In this document: positions 34,058-41,866 of the stretch, one piece after another
Position numbering within the stretch: position 1 is the first letter of the stretch
Layout: every line of letters begins with the position of its first letter
Position numbers and translations under genes: made by a program
Notes under the pieces: generated by a model
The model's database searches: none
Seen by the model: the letters and a program-made list of their open reading frames with translations, nothing else
Told to the model about the DNA's origin: nothing
Source of the DNA: Paenibacillus artemisiicola
Lineage (GTDB): Bacteria > Bacillota > Bacilli > Paenibacillales > Paenibacillaceae
DNA length: 64,000 bases
Direction: 5' to 3'
NCBI RefSeq assembly: GCF_017652985.1
Contig: NZ_JAGGDJ010000016.1
Coordinates: 1 to 64,000 of the forward strand

Positions 34058-34113
34058 CCCGCTACGCCCGACCCGCTACGCCCGACCCGCTACGCCCGGC
34101 CCGCTACGCCCGA
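34058..34113. repeat. 14-bp tandem repeat, four copies
   Basis: CCCGCTACGCCCG(A/G) is repeated four times in direct tandem. The last copy runs into the 3' end of the DUF4386 gene (stop at 34104), so the array could alter that end by slippage. Confidence 0.9.
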
Positions 34114-34808
34114 CGCGCGCTTAACGCCGCCAGCGCGTGCGGATTGAAGCCTTTGGCGAGCAGCCAGACGGCCAAGGCCATCTCGTTCGCCGCCACGGGC
34201 AGGCACAGCAGTCCGCCCCAGACGGAGAGCTGCGGGATGACGCCGAACATCTCGAGCAGGGCGGCGAGGAACACGAGCGCCGCGCCCGTCAGGCCCAACG
34301 CGGGAATGAAGCGGGGAACGAGCCGGGACCGCCAGAAAATATAACTGTACAGCATGGTGTTGAGGCCGAGCATGAAGTTGGGGCCGAGGAGGAAGGTCCA
34401 GTCGTGGACGGCCTTCAGCAGCGTGCCGGACGCTTGGTAGGAAGCGGCGTCCGCGGCGCCTCCCGCGACGTAGGCTTTGCTCAGCGTGAGCAGCGACAGG
34501 ACGCTGACGACGCCGACCGTAATGATCGCGGCCTCCATGAACCGGAAGCACACGTGGCCGAGCGCGAGGCTTTCGTTATACCGGCGCAGGTACGGAAACA
34601 TGAATACCGCGGTGCCGACCGCCGAAGCGACGAGAATCAATTCCATAAGCGCGCCCAGGATGACTTGGTTGGCATGCGAGGCGCCGTTCGTCAAGTAATC
34701 CGATCCGTTCAGGATCGGGTCGTACAGGACAAGGCCGATAACCGAGGCGACGGCGGCGAGGATAAAACAGATCCCGACGATGCGGGCCGAACGGACGGGC
34801 GATGGCAT
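34104..34808 (-). CDS. DUF4386 family membrane protein
   Basis: 234 aa with about six TM helices (e.g. ARIVGICFILAAVASVIGLVL, ALMELILVASAVGTAVFMF, FMLGLNTMLYSYIFW, PALGLTGAALVFLAALL). The conserved RxxGxxF start, RFMEAAII, GPNFMLGLN and LP..ANEMALAVWLL match DUF4386, a bacterial membrane family of unknown function. It is the last gene of a three-gene operon with an XRE regulator and another membrane protein. The stop lies within a 14-bp tandem repeat array. Confidence 0.87.
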   Translation of the reverse strand: MPSPVRSARIVGICFILAAVASVIGLVLYDPILNGSDYLTNGASHANQVILGALMELILVASAVGTAVFMFPYLRRYNESLALGHVCFRFMEAAIITVGVVSVLSLLTLSKAYVAGGAADAASYQASGTLLKAVHDWTFLLGPNFMLGLNTMLYSYIFWRSRLVPRFIPALGLTGAALVFLAALLEMFGVIPQLSVWGGLLCLPVAANEMALAVWLLAKGFNPHALAALSARRA

Positions 34809-34828
34809 GATTCGTTCCCTCCATTTGA

Positions 34829-35056
34829 TTAATCGCGTGTGCCGTGTTCCCCGTAATAGAACACGTCTTCCAGCGGCAAGCCGAAGGCGAGGGCGATGCG
34901 AAAAGCAAGCTCGAGCGAAGGGGAGTAATTGCCCTTCTCCAGCGCCACGATCGTTTGCCGCGTGACGCCGACCTTGTCAGCCAATTGCTGCTGCGTCATT
35001 TCGCCGTGATCGAACCGTAATCTGCGGATGTGGTTGCCGACAAGATGTTTGCTCAT
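34829..35056 (-). CDS. XRE family helix-turn-helix regulator (short)
   Basis: 75 aa, essentially one HTH_3 domain: IRRLRFDHGEMTQQQLADKVGVTRQTIVALEKGNYSPSLELAFRIALAFG, then PLEDVFYY. This is the short YozG/AcrR-like class often paired with small membrane proteins. Its ATG comes 1 base after the stop of the upstream membrane gene, and AAGGAGTGTAAG gives a good ribosome site, so the genes are coupled. It may regulate its own operon. Confidence 0.92.
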   Translation of the reverse strand: MSKHLVGNHIRRLRFDHGEMTQQQLADKVGVTRQTIVALEKGNYSPSLELAFRIALAFGLPLEDVFYYGEHGTRD

Positions 35057-35057
35057 C

Positions 35058-35504
35058 TTACACTCCTTTCCGGTAGTGGTAGAGCTTCGTCGCGGAGCCG
35101 GTCACGTCGGAGACGAACCCCGCGGCGATCAGAATGACGAACATCGTCTGAATCGGACGTTCGGCGGCCAGCGAGCCCATGGCGAGCAGGAAGCCGAGGA
35201 TGAACACGATGAAGCCGTTCCGGTGCGCCTTCAGCTCGATCAGCTTATCCAGTTCGTCCGCGAACGCCGGCTCCTTCTCCCCGGTCGTGGCCCGGAAGAC
35301 GATATTGAACGCGATGCTGATCACGATGTGCGCGACGATGGACACGACCATCAGGACGAGCACGAACATGCCCCAATACCGGTACGCCTCCGCCGGCTGA
35401 AACCCTTCAGCCGGATACCTCGCCGCCTTGTACGCGCAGTAAACTCCGAAAATAAGGATCGCGCTGACGATCGACACGATGCTCTTCTTCTCTTGATACG
35501 TCAT
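35058..35504 (-). CDS. Small membrane protein (DUF2178-like)
   Basis: 148 aa with four TM helices (SIVSIVSAILIFGVYCAY, WGMFVLVLMVVSIVAHIVISIAF, NGFIVFILGFLLAMGSL, QTMFVILIAAGFVSDV). The charged loop DELDKLIELKAHRNG between the helices is typical of DUF2178-type proteins encoded next to a short XRE regulator. Start ATG 35504 with AGGGGGGTGCAAAG about 8 bases upstream. First gene of the operon behind a strong SigA promoter. Function unknown. Confidence 0.78.
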   Translation of the reverse strand: MTYQEKKSIVSIVSAILIFGVYCAYKAARYPAEGFQPAEAYRYWGMFVLVLMVVSIVAHIVISIAFNIVFRATTGEKEPAFADELDKLIELKAHRNGFIVFILGFLLAMGSLAAERPIQTMFVILIAAGFVSDVTGSATKLYHYRKGV

Positions 35505-35552
35505 CTTGCTTTGCACCCCCCTGCTGGTCGAAGTCAAGTTCCTTGAACAAAA

Positions 35553-35579
35553 TGTATAATAAACCAATCACAGTGTCAA
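35553..35579 (-). promoter_or_regulatory. Predicted promoter of the membrane/XRE/DUF4386 operon
   Basis: On the minus strand TTGACA (35574-35579) followed by TATACA (35553-35558, 15-base spacer) or TACATT (35551-35556, 17-base spacer), about 50 bases before the first gene. Confidence 0.6.
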
Positions 35580-35774
35580 GTTTATTTTACATATTGGGCG
35601 GTGAAATAGGCGACGGTCATTCGAGCATCCGGATAGCGAGCTTGACGGAGGCACGGACGGCTTCGGCTATCCGCCGCCGGAAGGATTTTCGGCTTCCCGC
35701 GAAGAACATATCCTTATCTGACAGCTGCGAAAGCGCATACGTGATCACGATTCTCGCGACGGGAGATGGCCACG

Positions 35775-36410
35775 ATGACCGTAAGGGAGCAGTCGATTGT
35801 ACAGGTAACCGGCAATACCCTCCGAACCGCGGACCGCGCCATTCCGATCCTCGGCAAGATCAACGAACCGCTGATCTTGATCTTGGAGCACGTCTTAAGC
35901 CACGCGGAGTGCGATGCCCTGATCGGCTTGGCCCGGGAACGCATGCGGCGGGCGAGGACCGGCAGGTCCCGCGCCCTCAGCGACGTCCGCACGGGCAGCG
36001 GCGCGTTCCTCGAGGAGAACGAAAACGAATGGGTGCGCGCGATCGAGCTCCGGCTCGCCGGCCTGATGGGCGTGCCCGCCGCGCATGCCGAGCCGCTGCA
36101 GATCCTGCATTACCGGCCCGGCGAGGAATACCGGCCGCACCTGGATTATTTTACGGCGGAGCAGGTCGCGAACAATCGGATCAGCACCTTGGTTATGTAC
36201 CTAAACGATGTGGAGGAAGGCGGGGAGACGGTGTTTCCTGCGCTGCGCTTCGCGGTGACCCCGAAGAAGGGCAACGCCGTGTACTTTGAATATTTCTACT
36301 CGGACCCGCGGCTGAACGAGCTGACGCTGCACGGGGGCAGTCCCGTGGCGGCGGGCGAGAAGTGGATCGCCACCCAGTGGATGCGGCGGCAGCGGTATCG
36401 GGAACTGTAG
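35775..36410 (+). CDS. 2OG-Fe(II) oxygenase, prolyl 4-hydroxylase type
   Basis: 211 aa. The double-stranded beta-helix core shows the iron ligands in PHLDYF (His-x-Asp) and the distal His in LTLHGGSPV. The 2-oxoglutarate-binding lysine is in GEKWIATQWMR. YRPGEEYRPHLDYF and LVMYLNDVEEGGETVFP closely match bacterial prolyl 4-hydroxylases such as that of Bacillus anthracis, which acts on collagen-like proteins. The window also encodes a Gly-Pro-rich collagen-like protein (48499-48861), a possible target. ATG 35775 is favoured over ATG 35766, which abuts the GGGAG site. Confidence 0.9.
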   Translation: MTVREQSIVQVTGNTLRTADRAIPILGKINEPLILILEHVLSHAECDALIGLARERMRRARTGRSRALSDVRTGSGAFLEENENEWVRAIELRLAGLMGVPAAHAEPLQILHYRPGEEYRPHLDYFTAEQVANNRISTLVMYLNDVEEGGETVFPALRFAVTPKKGNAVYFEYFYSDPRLNELTLHGGSPVAAGEKWIATQWMRRQRYREL

Positions 36411-36497
36411 CGGGCGGAACGAAGGTGCGGTGGATAGCCGACGATTCCCTTATGCCGTCATAACGCTGCGGATTCCGTTCGGAGGATCGATCCATAC

Positions 36498-36542
36498 GAA
36501 AAAGGCGCGCAGGCAGAACCCATCTCGCTTGCGCGCTTTTTT
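36498..36542 (+). terminator. Terminator after prolyl hydroxylase gene
   Basis: AAAAAGGCGCGCA / TGCGCGCTTTTTT hairpin with an interior loop. Confidence 0.75.
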
Positions 36543-36551
36543 GACGCGTTT

Positions 36552-36603
36552 TTCGTACGACCGTACGAATATCACTGGCTATTTTCGCTCGATCGTACTA
36601 AAA
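36552..36603 (+). promoter_or_regulatory. TetR operator and promoter region
   Basis: Near-perfect palindrome TTCGTACGACCGTACGAA (36552-36569; 8 of 9 positions pair), a further CGATCGTAC half-site at 36590-36598, and TAAAAT (36598-36603) as candidate -10 box. About 60-100 bases upstream of the TetR gene, so probably autoregulation. Confidence 0.6.
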
Positions 36604-36660
36604 TAGACGTGAGTCATGCGGTCCGTTGACGGCCACATTATGCAGCAAAGGAGAACGAAC

Positions 36661-37257
36661 ATGAAAGAGACGCGCCGAAGCATCCTGCAGGCTGCCGAGG
36701 AGCTGCTGGCCCAGCGCGGCTATGCCGGCTGCTCGCTCGGCATGATCGCCGAGCGGCTGAACGTGAGCAAAGGGGTGGTGACGTATCATTTTCCGCAGAA
36801 GGACGGCATCTTCCGCGAGCTGATCCATGGCTTCTACGAGGACGCGGCGGCATACATGGCCGCCCGACTCGACCCTAATGGCACGGCGCCGGCCGTGCTG
36901 GCCGCCTACATCGAAGCCAATCTGCGGTTCGTGGCCGAGCGCCGCGTCCGGACGCAGGCGGTCATGCAGTTGATCGCCAATCACCGGGATAAGGATGGCG
37001 CGCTCGTCTACGCCGGCGGCGGCGACGCCATCTATCGGCCGCTCATCGACATCTTCCGCTACGGGCAGGACGAGGAGAAGAGCTTCAGGCCGTTCGCGCC
37101 CGCGATGATGGCGCTGTTCGTCCGGAGTGCCATCGATACGGCCAGCGGCCGGCTCGCGGCGGAGGCGGATGCCGATATCGAGGAAGCTGTGCAAGAGACC
37201 GTCCGCGCCTTTCACTACGCCACAAGGAGCGTCGAGCATGAAGAAGATCCAGCATGA
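36661..37257 (+). CDS. TetR/AcrR family transcriptional regulator
   Basis: 198 aa. HTH domain (about 8-55) with LAQRGYAGCSLGMIAERLNVSKGVVTYHFPQKDGIFRELI. The C-terminal ligand domain is helical with no recognised class. Start ATG 36661 is 8 bases after AAAGGAG; upstream in-frame starts to 36616 lack a site. Its 3' end overlaps by 20 bases a membrane protein gene, which is the likely co-regulated partner. A palindrome just upstream is the candidate operator. Confidence 0.92.
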   Translation: MKETRRSILQAAEELLAQRGYAGCSLGMIAERLNVSKGVVTYHFPQKDGIFRELIHGFYEDAAAYMAARLDPNGTAPAVLAAYIEANLRFVAERRVRTQAVMQLIANHRDKDGALVYAGGGDAIYRPLIDIFRYGQDEEKSFRPFAPAMMALFVRSAIDTASGRLAAEADADIEEAVQETVRAFHYATRSVEHEEDPA

Positions 37258-37597
37258 CGGGCTGCAGGTCACGGGAATTATCCTCAGCCTGCTCGGGCTC
37301 GGGACGGTCGTCAGGCCGCTGATCGAAGCCATCTTCGGCAAGCCGTTAATCTACCGCTTCCTCGGCCTGCTGCCCGAGGGCTGGCCTTCCTTTGCCGTCT
37401 GGGCGGCGATTCTGGCGGCCGGCCTCGCGCTCGTGTCCGTGACGAATCCGCTGCAGCCGGAGAAGGATAAACCTAAGAACGAACCTAAGAACGAACCTAA
37501 GAACGAGCCTAAGAATGAGCCTTTGCACGAACGTAAGAACAAGCCTTTGCACGAACCTGAGATCGACCCCAAAGACGAGCCTAAAGCCGGGAAGTAG
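37238..37597 (+). CDS. Small membrane protein with KNEP repeats
   Basis: 119 aa: a cytoplasmic start, one or two TM helices (GIILSLLGLGTVVRPLI and FAVWAAILAAGLALVSV), then a ~40-residue hydrophilic tail of tetrapeptide repeats (KNEP x4, then LHER, KNKP, LHEP, EIDP, KDEP). The tail comes from tandem 12-bp units, so its length may vary among strains. AAGGAGCGTCGAGC places the ribosome site inside the tetR gene, with 20 bases overlap. Function unknown; a TetR-controlled envelope protein is a reasonable reading. Confidence 0.8.
   Translation: MKKIQHDGLQVTGIILSLLGLGTVVRPLIEAIFGKPLIYRFLGLLPEGWPSFAVWAAILAAGLALVSVTNPLQPEKDKPKNEPKNEPKNEPKNEPLHERKNKPLHEPEIDPKDEPKAGK
37472..37579. repeat. 12-bp coding tandem repeat (KNEP units)
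   Basis: Nine in-frame 12-bp units derived from CCTAAGAACGAA. The first two are identical, the third and fourth differ by one or two bases, and later ones are diverged (CCTTTGCACGAA occurs twice). Confidence 0.9.
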
Positions 37598-37663
37598 CTC
37601 GGGCAAGAACGGCAGGGGGCGGCGAGGCCAATCCATGGCTATGCTTATCGCCCCTCCTACGCC

Positions 37664-37697
37664 AAGAAAACCACCCCATGCACGGGGTGGTTTTCTT
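37664..37697. terminator. Bidirectional terminator
   Basis: Perfect palindrome AAGAAAACCACCCC / GGGGTGGTTTTCTT with a 6-base loop between convergent genes. Confidence 0.9.
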
Positions 37698-37746
37698 CAT
37701 TAGCCGATGTTTGGGGCACGCCCGGATGGCGATCCTACTCCGCCGC

Positions 37747-39075
37747 CTACCCGTCTTCCTCGGCCAGCGTCAGCTCGACGACGGTATTCCGTTCGTCCGG
37801 GAGCGGGTACGTGAAATGCTCCGGCCGGGCGAAGTTGAAGAACGCGTCCTGCTCGTACAGGGCGGCGTTCCACGGGCGCGTCACGAACACCTCCGAGCCG
37901 TCGGCAAGCAGCCGCGCCTGCTTGATCCGTCCCGCCAGGCCGGCGAGGTTGACGGGGCCGATGCTCTCCTCGAACAGATGCGCGTACAGCTTGCCGCCGC
38001 TTTGCGTATAGCGGCCCCATTCCGGCTTCGGCAGGTCGGCCGGGCCGCAGCCGTAGATGCTGTCCCCGTTCCGGCGCATCCAGCGGCCGACCTCTTCGAG
38101 CACGTCCAGCGACGGCTGCGGAATTTCGCCCTTCGCGTCGGGCCCGACGTTCAGCAGCAGGTTGCCGTTCTTGCTCACGCATTCCACGAGCTTGCGGATG
38201 ACCGTCTTGGCGGACTTGTAGACCTGATCGGCCGCGCTGTAGCCCCAGTTGTTGTTCAGCGTGATGCACGCCTCCCACGGAATGGAGCGGCCGGCTTGGT
38301 CCGTCACGCCGCGCGGCGGAATGATCTGCTCCGGCGAGGCGAAGTCGCCCGCGTACGGCGTCGGGTTGTCCGAATAGATCGAGCCGCCTTCCTCGCCGCT
38401 CGCGTCCAGCCGGTTGTCCACGATGAGATGCGGCTGCACGGCGCGGATCGTCTCCATCAGCTCGCTCGCCCGCCACGCCTCGCCCCGCAGCTCGCCGTAG
38501 GAGAAATCGAACCACATGATGTCGAGCTTGCCGTAGTTCGTCAACAGCTCGCGGACTTGGCCGTGCATGTAATCGAGGTACCGGTCGAATCCGCCGGGCT
38601 CGCGCTTGTACGCTTCGTTGTCGCGCATCGGGTGGATGCGGTCGCCGTAGGCCGGATAATCCGGGTGGTGCCAATCCAGCAACGAGTAGTAGAGGCCGAC
38701 CTTCAGCCCCTCCGCGCGGAAGGCGTCCAGGAACTCGCGCACGAGGTCGCGCCCGGCCTTGGTGCGGGTCGACTTGTACTCCGTCAGCGCGCTGTCGAAG
38801 AGGCAGAAGCCGTCGTGGTGCTTGGCCGTCAGCACCGCGTACTTCATGCCGGCCGCCTTCGCCGCCTTGGCCCATGACTTTGGATCGTAGCGGTCGGGGT
38901 TGAAGCCGTCGAAATACGCCTGGTAATCCTCGTTGCTGATCCGCTCCGCGTTGCGCACCCATTCCCCGCGCGCGGGGATCGCGTACAGGCCCCAATGAAT
39001 GAACATGCCGAAGCGGTCGTGCAGAAACCATCTCGTCCGTTCCGTTCGCTGCTCGATGTACGATTGCGTCGTCAT
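37747..39075 (-). CDS. Alpha-L-fucosidase, glycoside hydrolase family 29
   Basis: 442 aa, no signal peptide, so probably cytoplasmic. GH29 features: FGMFIHWGLYAIPARGEW near the N terminus, YAVLTAKHHDGFCLFDS, then KLDIMWFDFSYGE in which the Asp of WFD is the catalytic nucleophile. GNLLLNVGPDAKGEI is another family hallmark. It hydrolyses alpha-L-fucosides with retention. Start is ATG 39075, about 10 bases after TAGGAGG; ATG 39084 is too close. No transporter for the sugar is adjacent. Confidence 0.94.
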   Translation of the reverse strand: MTTQSYIEQRTERTRWFLHDRFGMFIHWGLYAIPARGEWVRNAERISNEDYQAYFDGFNPDRYDPKSWAKAAKAAGMKYAVLTAKHHDGFCLFDSALTEYKSTRTKAGRDLVREFLDAFRAEGLKVGLYYSLLDWHHPDYPAYGDRIHPMRDNEAYKREPGGFDRYLDYMHGQVRELLTNYGKLDIMWFDFSYGELRGEAWRASELMETIRAVQPHLIVDNRLDASGEEGGSIYSDNPTPYAGDFASPEQIIPPRGVTDQAGRSIPWEACITLNNNWGYSAADQVYKSAKTVIRKLVECVSKNGNLLLNVGPDAKGEIPQPSLDVLEEVGRWMRRNGDSIYGCGPADLPKPEWGRYTQSGGKLYAHLFEESIGPVNLAGLAGRIKQARLLADGSEVFVTRPWNAALYEQDAFFNFARPEHFTYPLPDERNTVVELTLAEEDG

Positions 39076-39193
39076 TCGCCTCATGCCTCCTAGGATTCAT
39101 GGTCTTGATACGTCCAGTCTACCAACGGCGGTCCAGGGGCGTACAGGCACGAAGCTAAGGTCTATGGGGATGAAACGAACGCGTTGGCCGCGG

Positions 39194-39511
39194 CTAGCCG
39201 TTCCCGGTTTCTTTCGACCGCGACCCGATCAGATAGCCGATGATCGTCGATTCCACGGGGATGACGATGAGCGTCCACATGTCCTTCAGGCCCAGGTCGG
39301 GCGAGCGGTACCGGTCGGGCGTAAGCGTGTAAACGAGGGCGATGAGCAGCACGCCGAGCGCGATCGTGCCCACGATGTACAGACGGACGTTCTCCCCCGA
39401 GCCGAAGAACCGGCCGAGGAAGCCGAGCTCCGCCTTGCGCTTGTCGTTCTCGGCGTTGGCCGCGATGATCTTGCTCGCGACCTTGGGATCCTGAAGCTCG
39501 ATCTTGTTCAT
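39194..39511 (-). CDS. Hypothetical membrane protein
   Basis: 105 aa with two TM helices: VRLYIVGTIALGVLLIALVYTL and MWTLIVIPVESTIIGYLIGS. A charged cytoplasmic start (NKIELQDPKVASKIIAANAENDKRKAELG) looks helical. The layout recalls small phage- or plasmid-type membrane proteins, but no family is assigned. ATG 39511 overlaps the stop of the upstream gene (4-base ATGA overlap), so the two are coupled. Confidence 0.78.
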   Translation of the reverse strand: MNKIELQDPKVASKIIAANAENDKRKAELGFLGRFFGSGENVRLYIVGTIALGVLLIALVYTLTPDRYRSPDLGLKDMWTLIVIPVESTIIGYLIGSRSKETGNG

Positions 39512-39873
39512 GGGCCGTCGACCCCCTCGCCCGAATAGAACGTGAACGCCAGCGCCCACGACGTCGCGTCGTAGCCGATCGTCGCCTCGTAGCGCAGCGA
39601 GAGCTTGCGGTTGTTCAGCACGCCGAGATGGATCATGTCCGGGGCGCCGGTCGGCTTGCCCCGCGGAAAATTGACGCACGCGATGCGCACTTCGTTATAC
39701 CGGACCAGCCGGATGTCCGTCATGAAGTCGTCGCGTTCCGGGTCCTGCTCGATGCAGAAGACGAAGGTCAGCGGATCGTTCTCCTCCGACAGCACGACCT
39801 CGATGGGGTTCATGCCGTACGCGAACACCCTGCCGTGGTAGGCGACCTCGAAGCCGCCGGACGTTATTTTCAT
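39508..39873 (-). CDS. Hypothetical beta-rich protein (DUF6864-like)
   Basis: 121 aa, soluble, dominated by strands (FEVAYHGRVFAYGMNPIEVVL, LTFVFCIEQDP, LSLRYEATIGYD, WALAFTFYSG). I recall a similar short family as DUF6864, but only with modest confidence. Start ATG 39873 with GGGAGGATTG 4-8 bases upstream. Coupled by overlap to the downstream membrane protein, suggesting a two-protein unit with one soluble and one membrane partner. Confidence 0.7.
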   Translation of the reverse strand: MKITSGGFEVAYHGRVFAYGMNPIEVVLSEENDPLTFVFCIEQDPERDDFMTDIRLVRYNEVRIACVNFPRGKPTGAPDMIHLGVLNNRKLSLRYEATIGYDATSWALAFTFYSGEGVDGP

Positions 39874-40099
39874 CAGCAATCCTCCCTAACGGTCAGTCGT
39901 ACGAGCTCCTGCTATCATTGTACGAGCGCGGGACGGGGTTCATGTCAACGGAAGGGAAGCGAGGGCGAAAAACGGCCGCGGGCCGCGGCTTCGGGCGCGC
40001 CGAAACTTTTTTTGCGCGGACGGCGGAAAATCGCCAACGGTTCGCGAATACCATCGTTATCCTGATTGTAAGCCATTAACCGAATGGAGGCGTTTGGGA

Positions 40100-40813
40100 A
40101 TGAGCGAAGCTGTTCAAGGGTTGACGATCGAAAACTTGGGGGTGCTCGATTTGACCGGGAAGACGGCGGAGGGATTGGCGGGCATCTCGCTGATCCATAA
40201 CGTGGGGCTCATCATCGTGCCGAGTTCGCTGGCCGATGCCGTGATGCGGATTCCGCAGAAGAACGTGGGCTCCACGCTGCAGCTCCCGGACGAGACGGGC
40301 AGCGGCAAGCTGAAGGTATTCACCGGGCAAATCTCGCTCAGCGGGGAATCGCTGGCGAACGCGGGCGGATCGCCCGACGATATCCTCGTCGTGGCGGGGC
40401 AGGCGCTCATCACGTCCCACGTCGACGCGGTCGGATATCGCGAGCTGATCGTCATGGGCCAGCTGATGGCGCCCAAGTCGTCGGAATCGGCGCTGTCCGG
40501 CGCCCTGACGCGGATGATGGGCCAAGTGTTCTACTATAAAGGCGACGTGCCGCGCGTCATTCTCGGCAGCGAGTCGTACTCCCGCGCGTTCCTGGAGCTG
40601 CTCGACAAGCCGATCTCGCTGGTCGTCCTCGGCGATTGCGAATTCGAAGCCGACGTGGACGTCGCGCTGATGAAAGCGAAGGTCGGCGAGCTGGTCGTCC
40701 TCGGCACGATCCGGGCGCCCAAGCGGCTGATTCCGCTGGTGCAGCTGCTGGCCGAGACGAAGCTCGGCGATATCGTCGCCACGGACGACCACGCCGGCGC
40801 GCAAGGAGCGTAG
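40100..40813 (+). CDS. Hypothetical beta-repeat protein ahead of an ECF sigma factor
   Basis: 237 aa, no signal peptide or TM helix. It shows short repeated strands ending in Gly (e.g. ISLIHNVGLIIVP, ELIVMGQLMAP, SLVVLGDCEFEADVDV, ELVVLGTIRAP) of the kind seen in right-handed beta-helix proteins such as bactofilins. Not assigned to a family. ATG 40100 with ATGGAGG about 9 bases upstream is preferred over TTG 40094. It ends 3 bases before the sigma gene start, so they are in one operon and may be functionally linked. Confidence 0.72.
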   Translation: MSEAVQGLTIENLGVLDLTGKTAEGLAGISLIHNVGLIIVPSSLADAVMRIPQKNVGSTLQLPDETGSGKLKVFTGQISLSGESLANAGGSPDDILVVAGQALITSHVDAVGYRELIVMGQLMAPKSSESALSGALTRMMGQVFYYKGDVPRVILGSESYSRAFLELLDKPISLVVLGDCEFEADVDVALMKAKVGELVVLGTIRAPKRLIPLVQLLAETKLGDIVATDDHAGAQGA

Positions 40814-40816
40814 CCC

Positions 40817-41365
40817 GTGGACCGGGCGCTCTTCCGCGAGCTGTACGCCGCGCACGCCAAGCCGATTTTCGCGTTCCTGCTTGCCCGGACGAATGACCGG
40901 GAACTCGCGGCCGATCTGCTGCAGGACGTGTTCCTGAAGACGTGGAACCGGATCGAGGCCGTCGCGGCGGTGCCGGCGGACGAACGGCTGTATTGGCTGT
41001 TCGCCGTCGCCGCGAACCGGTTGAAGGATCAATACCGGCGCAGCGCGAACCGGAAGCGGGCGGAGGAGCGGCTGGAGGCCGGGCCGGGCGCGGCGCCCGG
41101 CGACCTGTCCGGCGTGCTGGCGGGCCGGGAACGGATGCGCGAGCTGGAAACGCAGATCGGCCGGCTCCCCGAGGAGCTGCGCGGCCTGCTGCTGATGAAG
41201 GTGCTCGGCGGGCTGAGCAGCGTGCAGATCGGCGCCGCGACGGGGCTGCCGGCGGGCACGGTGCGCTACAAAATTTCGCAGGCAAGGAAGCTGCTCGCCG
41301 AAGGGCTGCGGCTGACCGAGACGGCGCCGGCCGGCGCGGAGAGGGAGGTCAAGGAGCATGCATGA
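40817..41365 (+). CDS. ECF-type RNA polymerase sigma factor
   Basis: 182 aa with sigma region 2 (FRELYAAHAKPIFAFLLARTNDRELAADLLQDVFLKTWNRI; LLQDVFLKTW is the hallmark) and region 4 (LPEELRGLLLMKVLGGLSSVQIGAATGLPAGTVRYKISQARKLL). Start is GTG 40817 with AGGAGCG 6-10 bases upstream, inside the end of the previous gene. The downstream 77-aa gene overlaps its end by 8 bases and stands where an anti-sigma gene would be expected. Confidence 0.9.
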   Translation: MDRALFRELYAAHAKPIFAFLLARTNDRELAADLLQDVFLKTWNRIEAVAAVPADERLYWLFAVAANRLKDQYRRSANRKRAEERLEAGPGAAPGDLSGVLAGRERMRELETQIGRLPEELRGLLLMKVLGGLSSVQIGAATGLPAGTVRYKISQARKLLAEGLRLTETAPAGAEREVKEHA

Positions 41366-41591
41366 CGACGAACGACGGCTAGGCCCAGCCGCGGAACTGG
41401 CGCTCGACGGGCTGCTGGGCGAATGGGCGGAAGGGCTCTGGGCCGAGCTCGGGCTGACGGAGCCCGCGCTGCCGGAGGCGCCGGTGGTCTTGTCCGGGGA
41501 CTTGGATTACGCGTGGTGGCGCGCGTTCCACGAGCGCGTGCCGTATCATAACGGCACCGTGCCGTATTCGGTTTGGCCGAAGGCGGTGTAG
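41358..41591 (+). CDS. Hypothetical protein coupled to ECF sigma factor
   Basis: 77-aa acidic protein, rich in Ala, Leu, Glu and Trp, with no TM helix and no ZAS (HxxxCxxC) motif. It therefore does not look like a classical membrane anti-sigma factor. The overlap with the sigma gene (8 bases) and GGGAGGTCAAGGAG just before ATG indicate coupled translation. It could be a soluble partner of the sigma factor; no family recognised. A terminator follows at 41706. Confidence 0.65.
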   Translation: MHDDERRLGPAAELALDGLLGEWAEGLWAELGLTEPALPEAPVVLSGDLDYAWWRAFHERVPYHNGTVPYSVWPKAV

Positions 41592-41705
41592 CGGCCGAAG
41601 CCGGTGCGGCGGCGGGCCCGGCGGGCGGAACGGCGTCCGCGACGCGCGGTAACGCCGTGCCGGTAACGGCGCCGAACGCGGCCGAAACCGGCACGCCGGG
41701 GCAAG

Positions 41706-41735
41706 GCAGGGCGGTTCGCCGCTCTGCTTTTTTTT
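41706..41735 (+). terminator. Terminator of the sigma operon
   Basis: GCAGGGCGG-TTCG-CCGCTCTGC hairpin with a stable TTCG loop, followed by TTTTTTTT. Confidence 0.85.
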
Positions 41736-41750
41736 GCGTTTCCTGCCAAC

Positions 41751-41848
41751 AAATAGTTGCAATACCATTCTATTTCGCATATACTGCAGATAGTTGCAAT
41801 AACATCCTATCTCTCTATTCCCCAATTAGTTGCAATACCATCCTACTT
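41751..41848. promoter_or_regulatory. Three MarR-type operator copies over a promoter
   Basis: 25-bp elements at 41751-41775, 41788-41812 and 41824-41848 share (A)TAGTTGCAATA(C/A)CAT(C/T)CTA with inverted outer ends (AAATAG/CTATTT, AGATAG/CTATCT, AATTAG/CTACTT). They are spaced 36-37 bp. A promoter TTGCAA (41757-41762) - 17 - TATACT (41780-41785) lies within the first copy and the gap. Confidence 0.75.
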
Positions 41849-41866
41849 GAAAGGCAGGCGAACCGA

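Noticed and set aside
35543..36289. 248-codon plus-strand frame overlapping the prolyl hydroxylase
   Set aside because: The hydroxylase in the other frame has all iron and 2-oxoglutarate motifs; this one is Arg-rich and motif-free.
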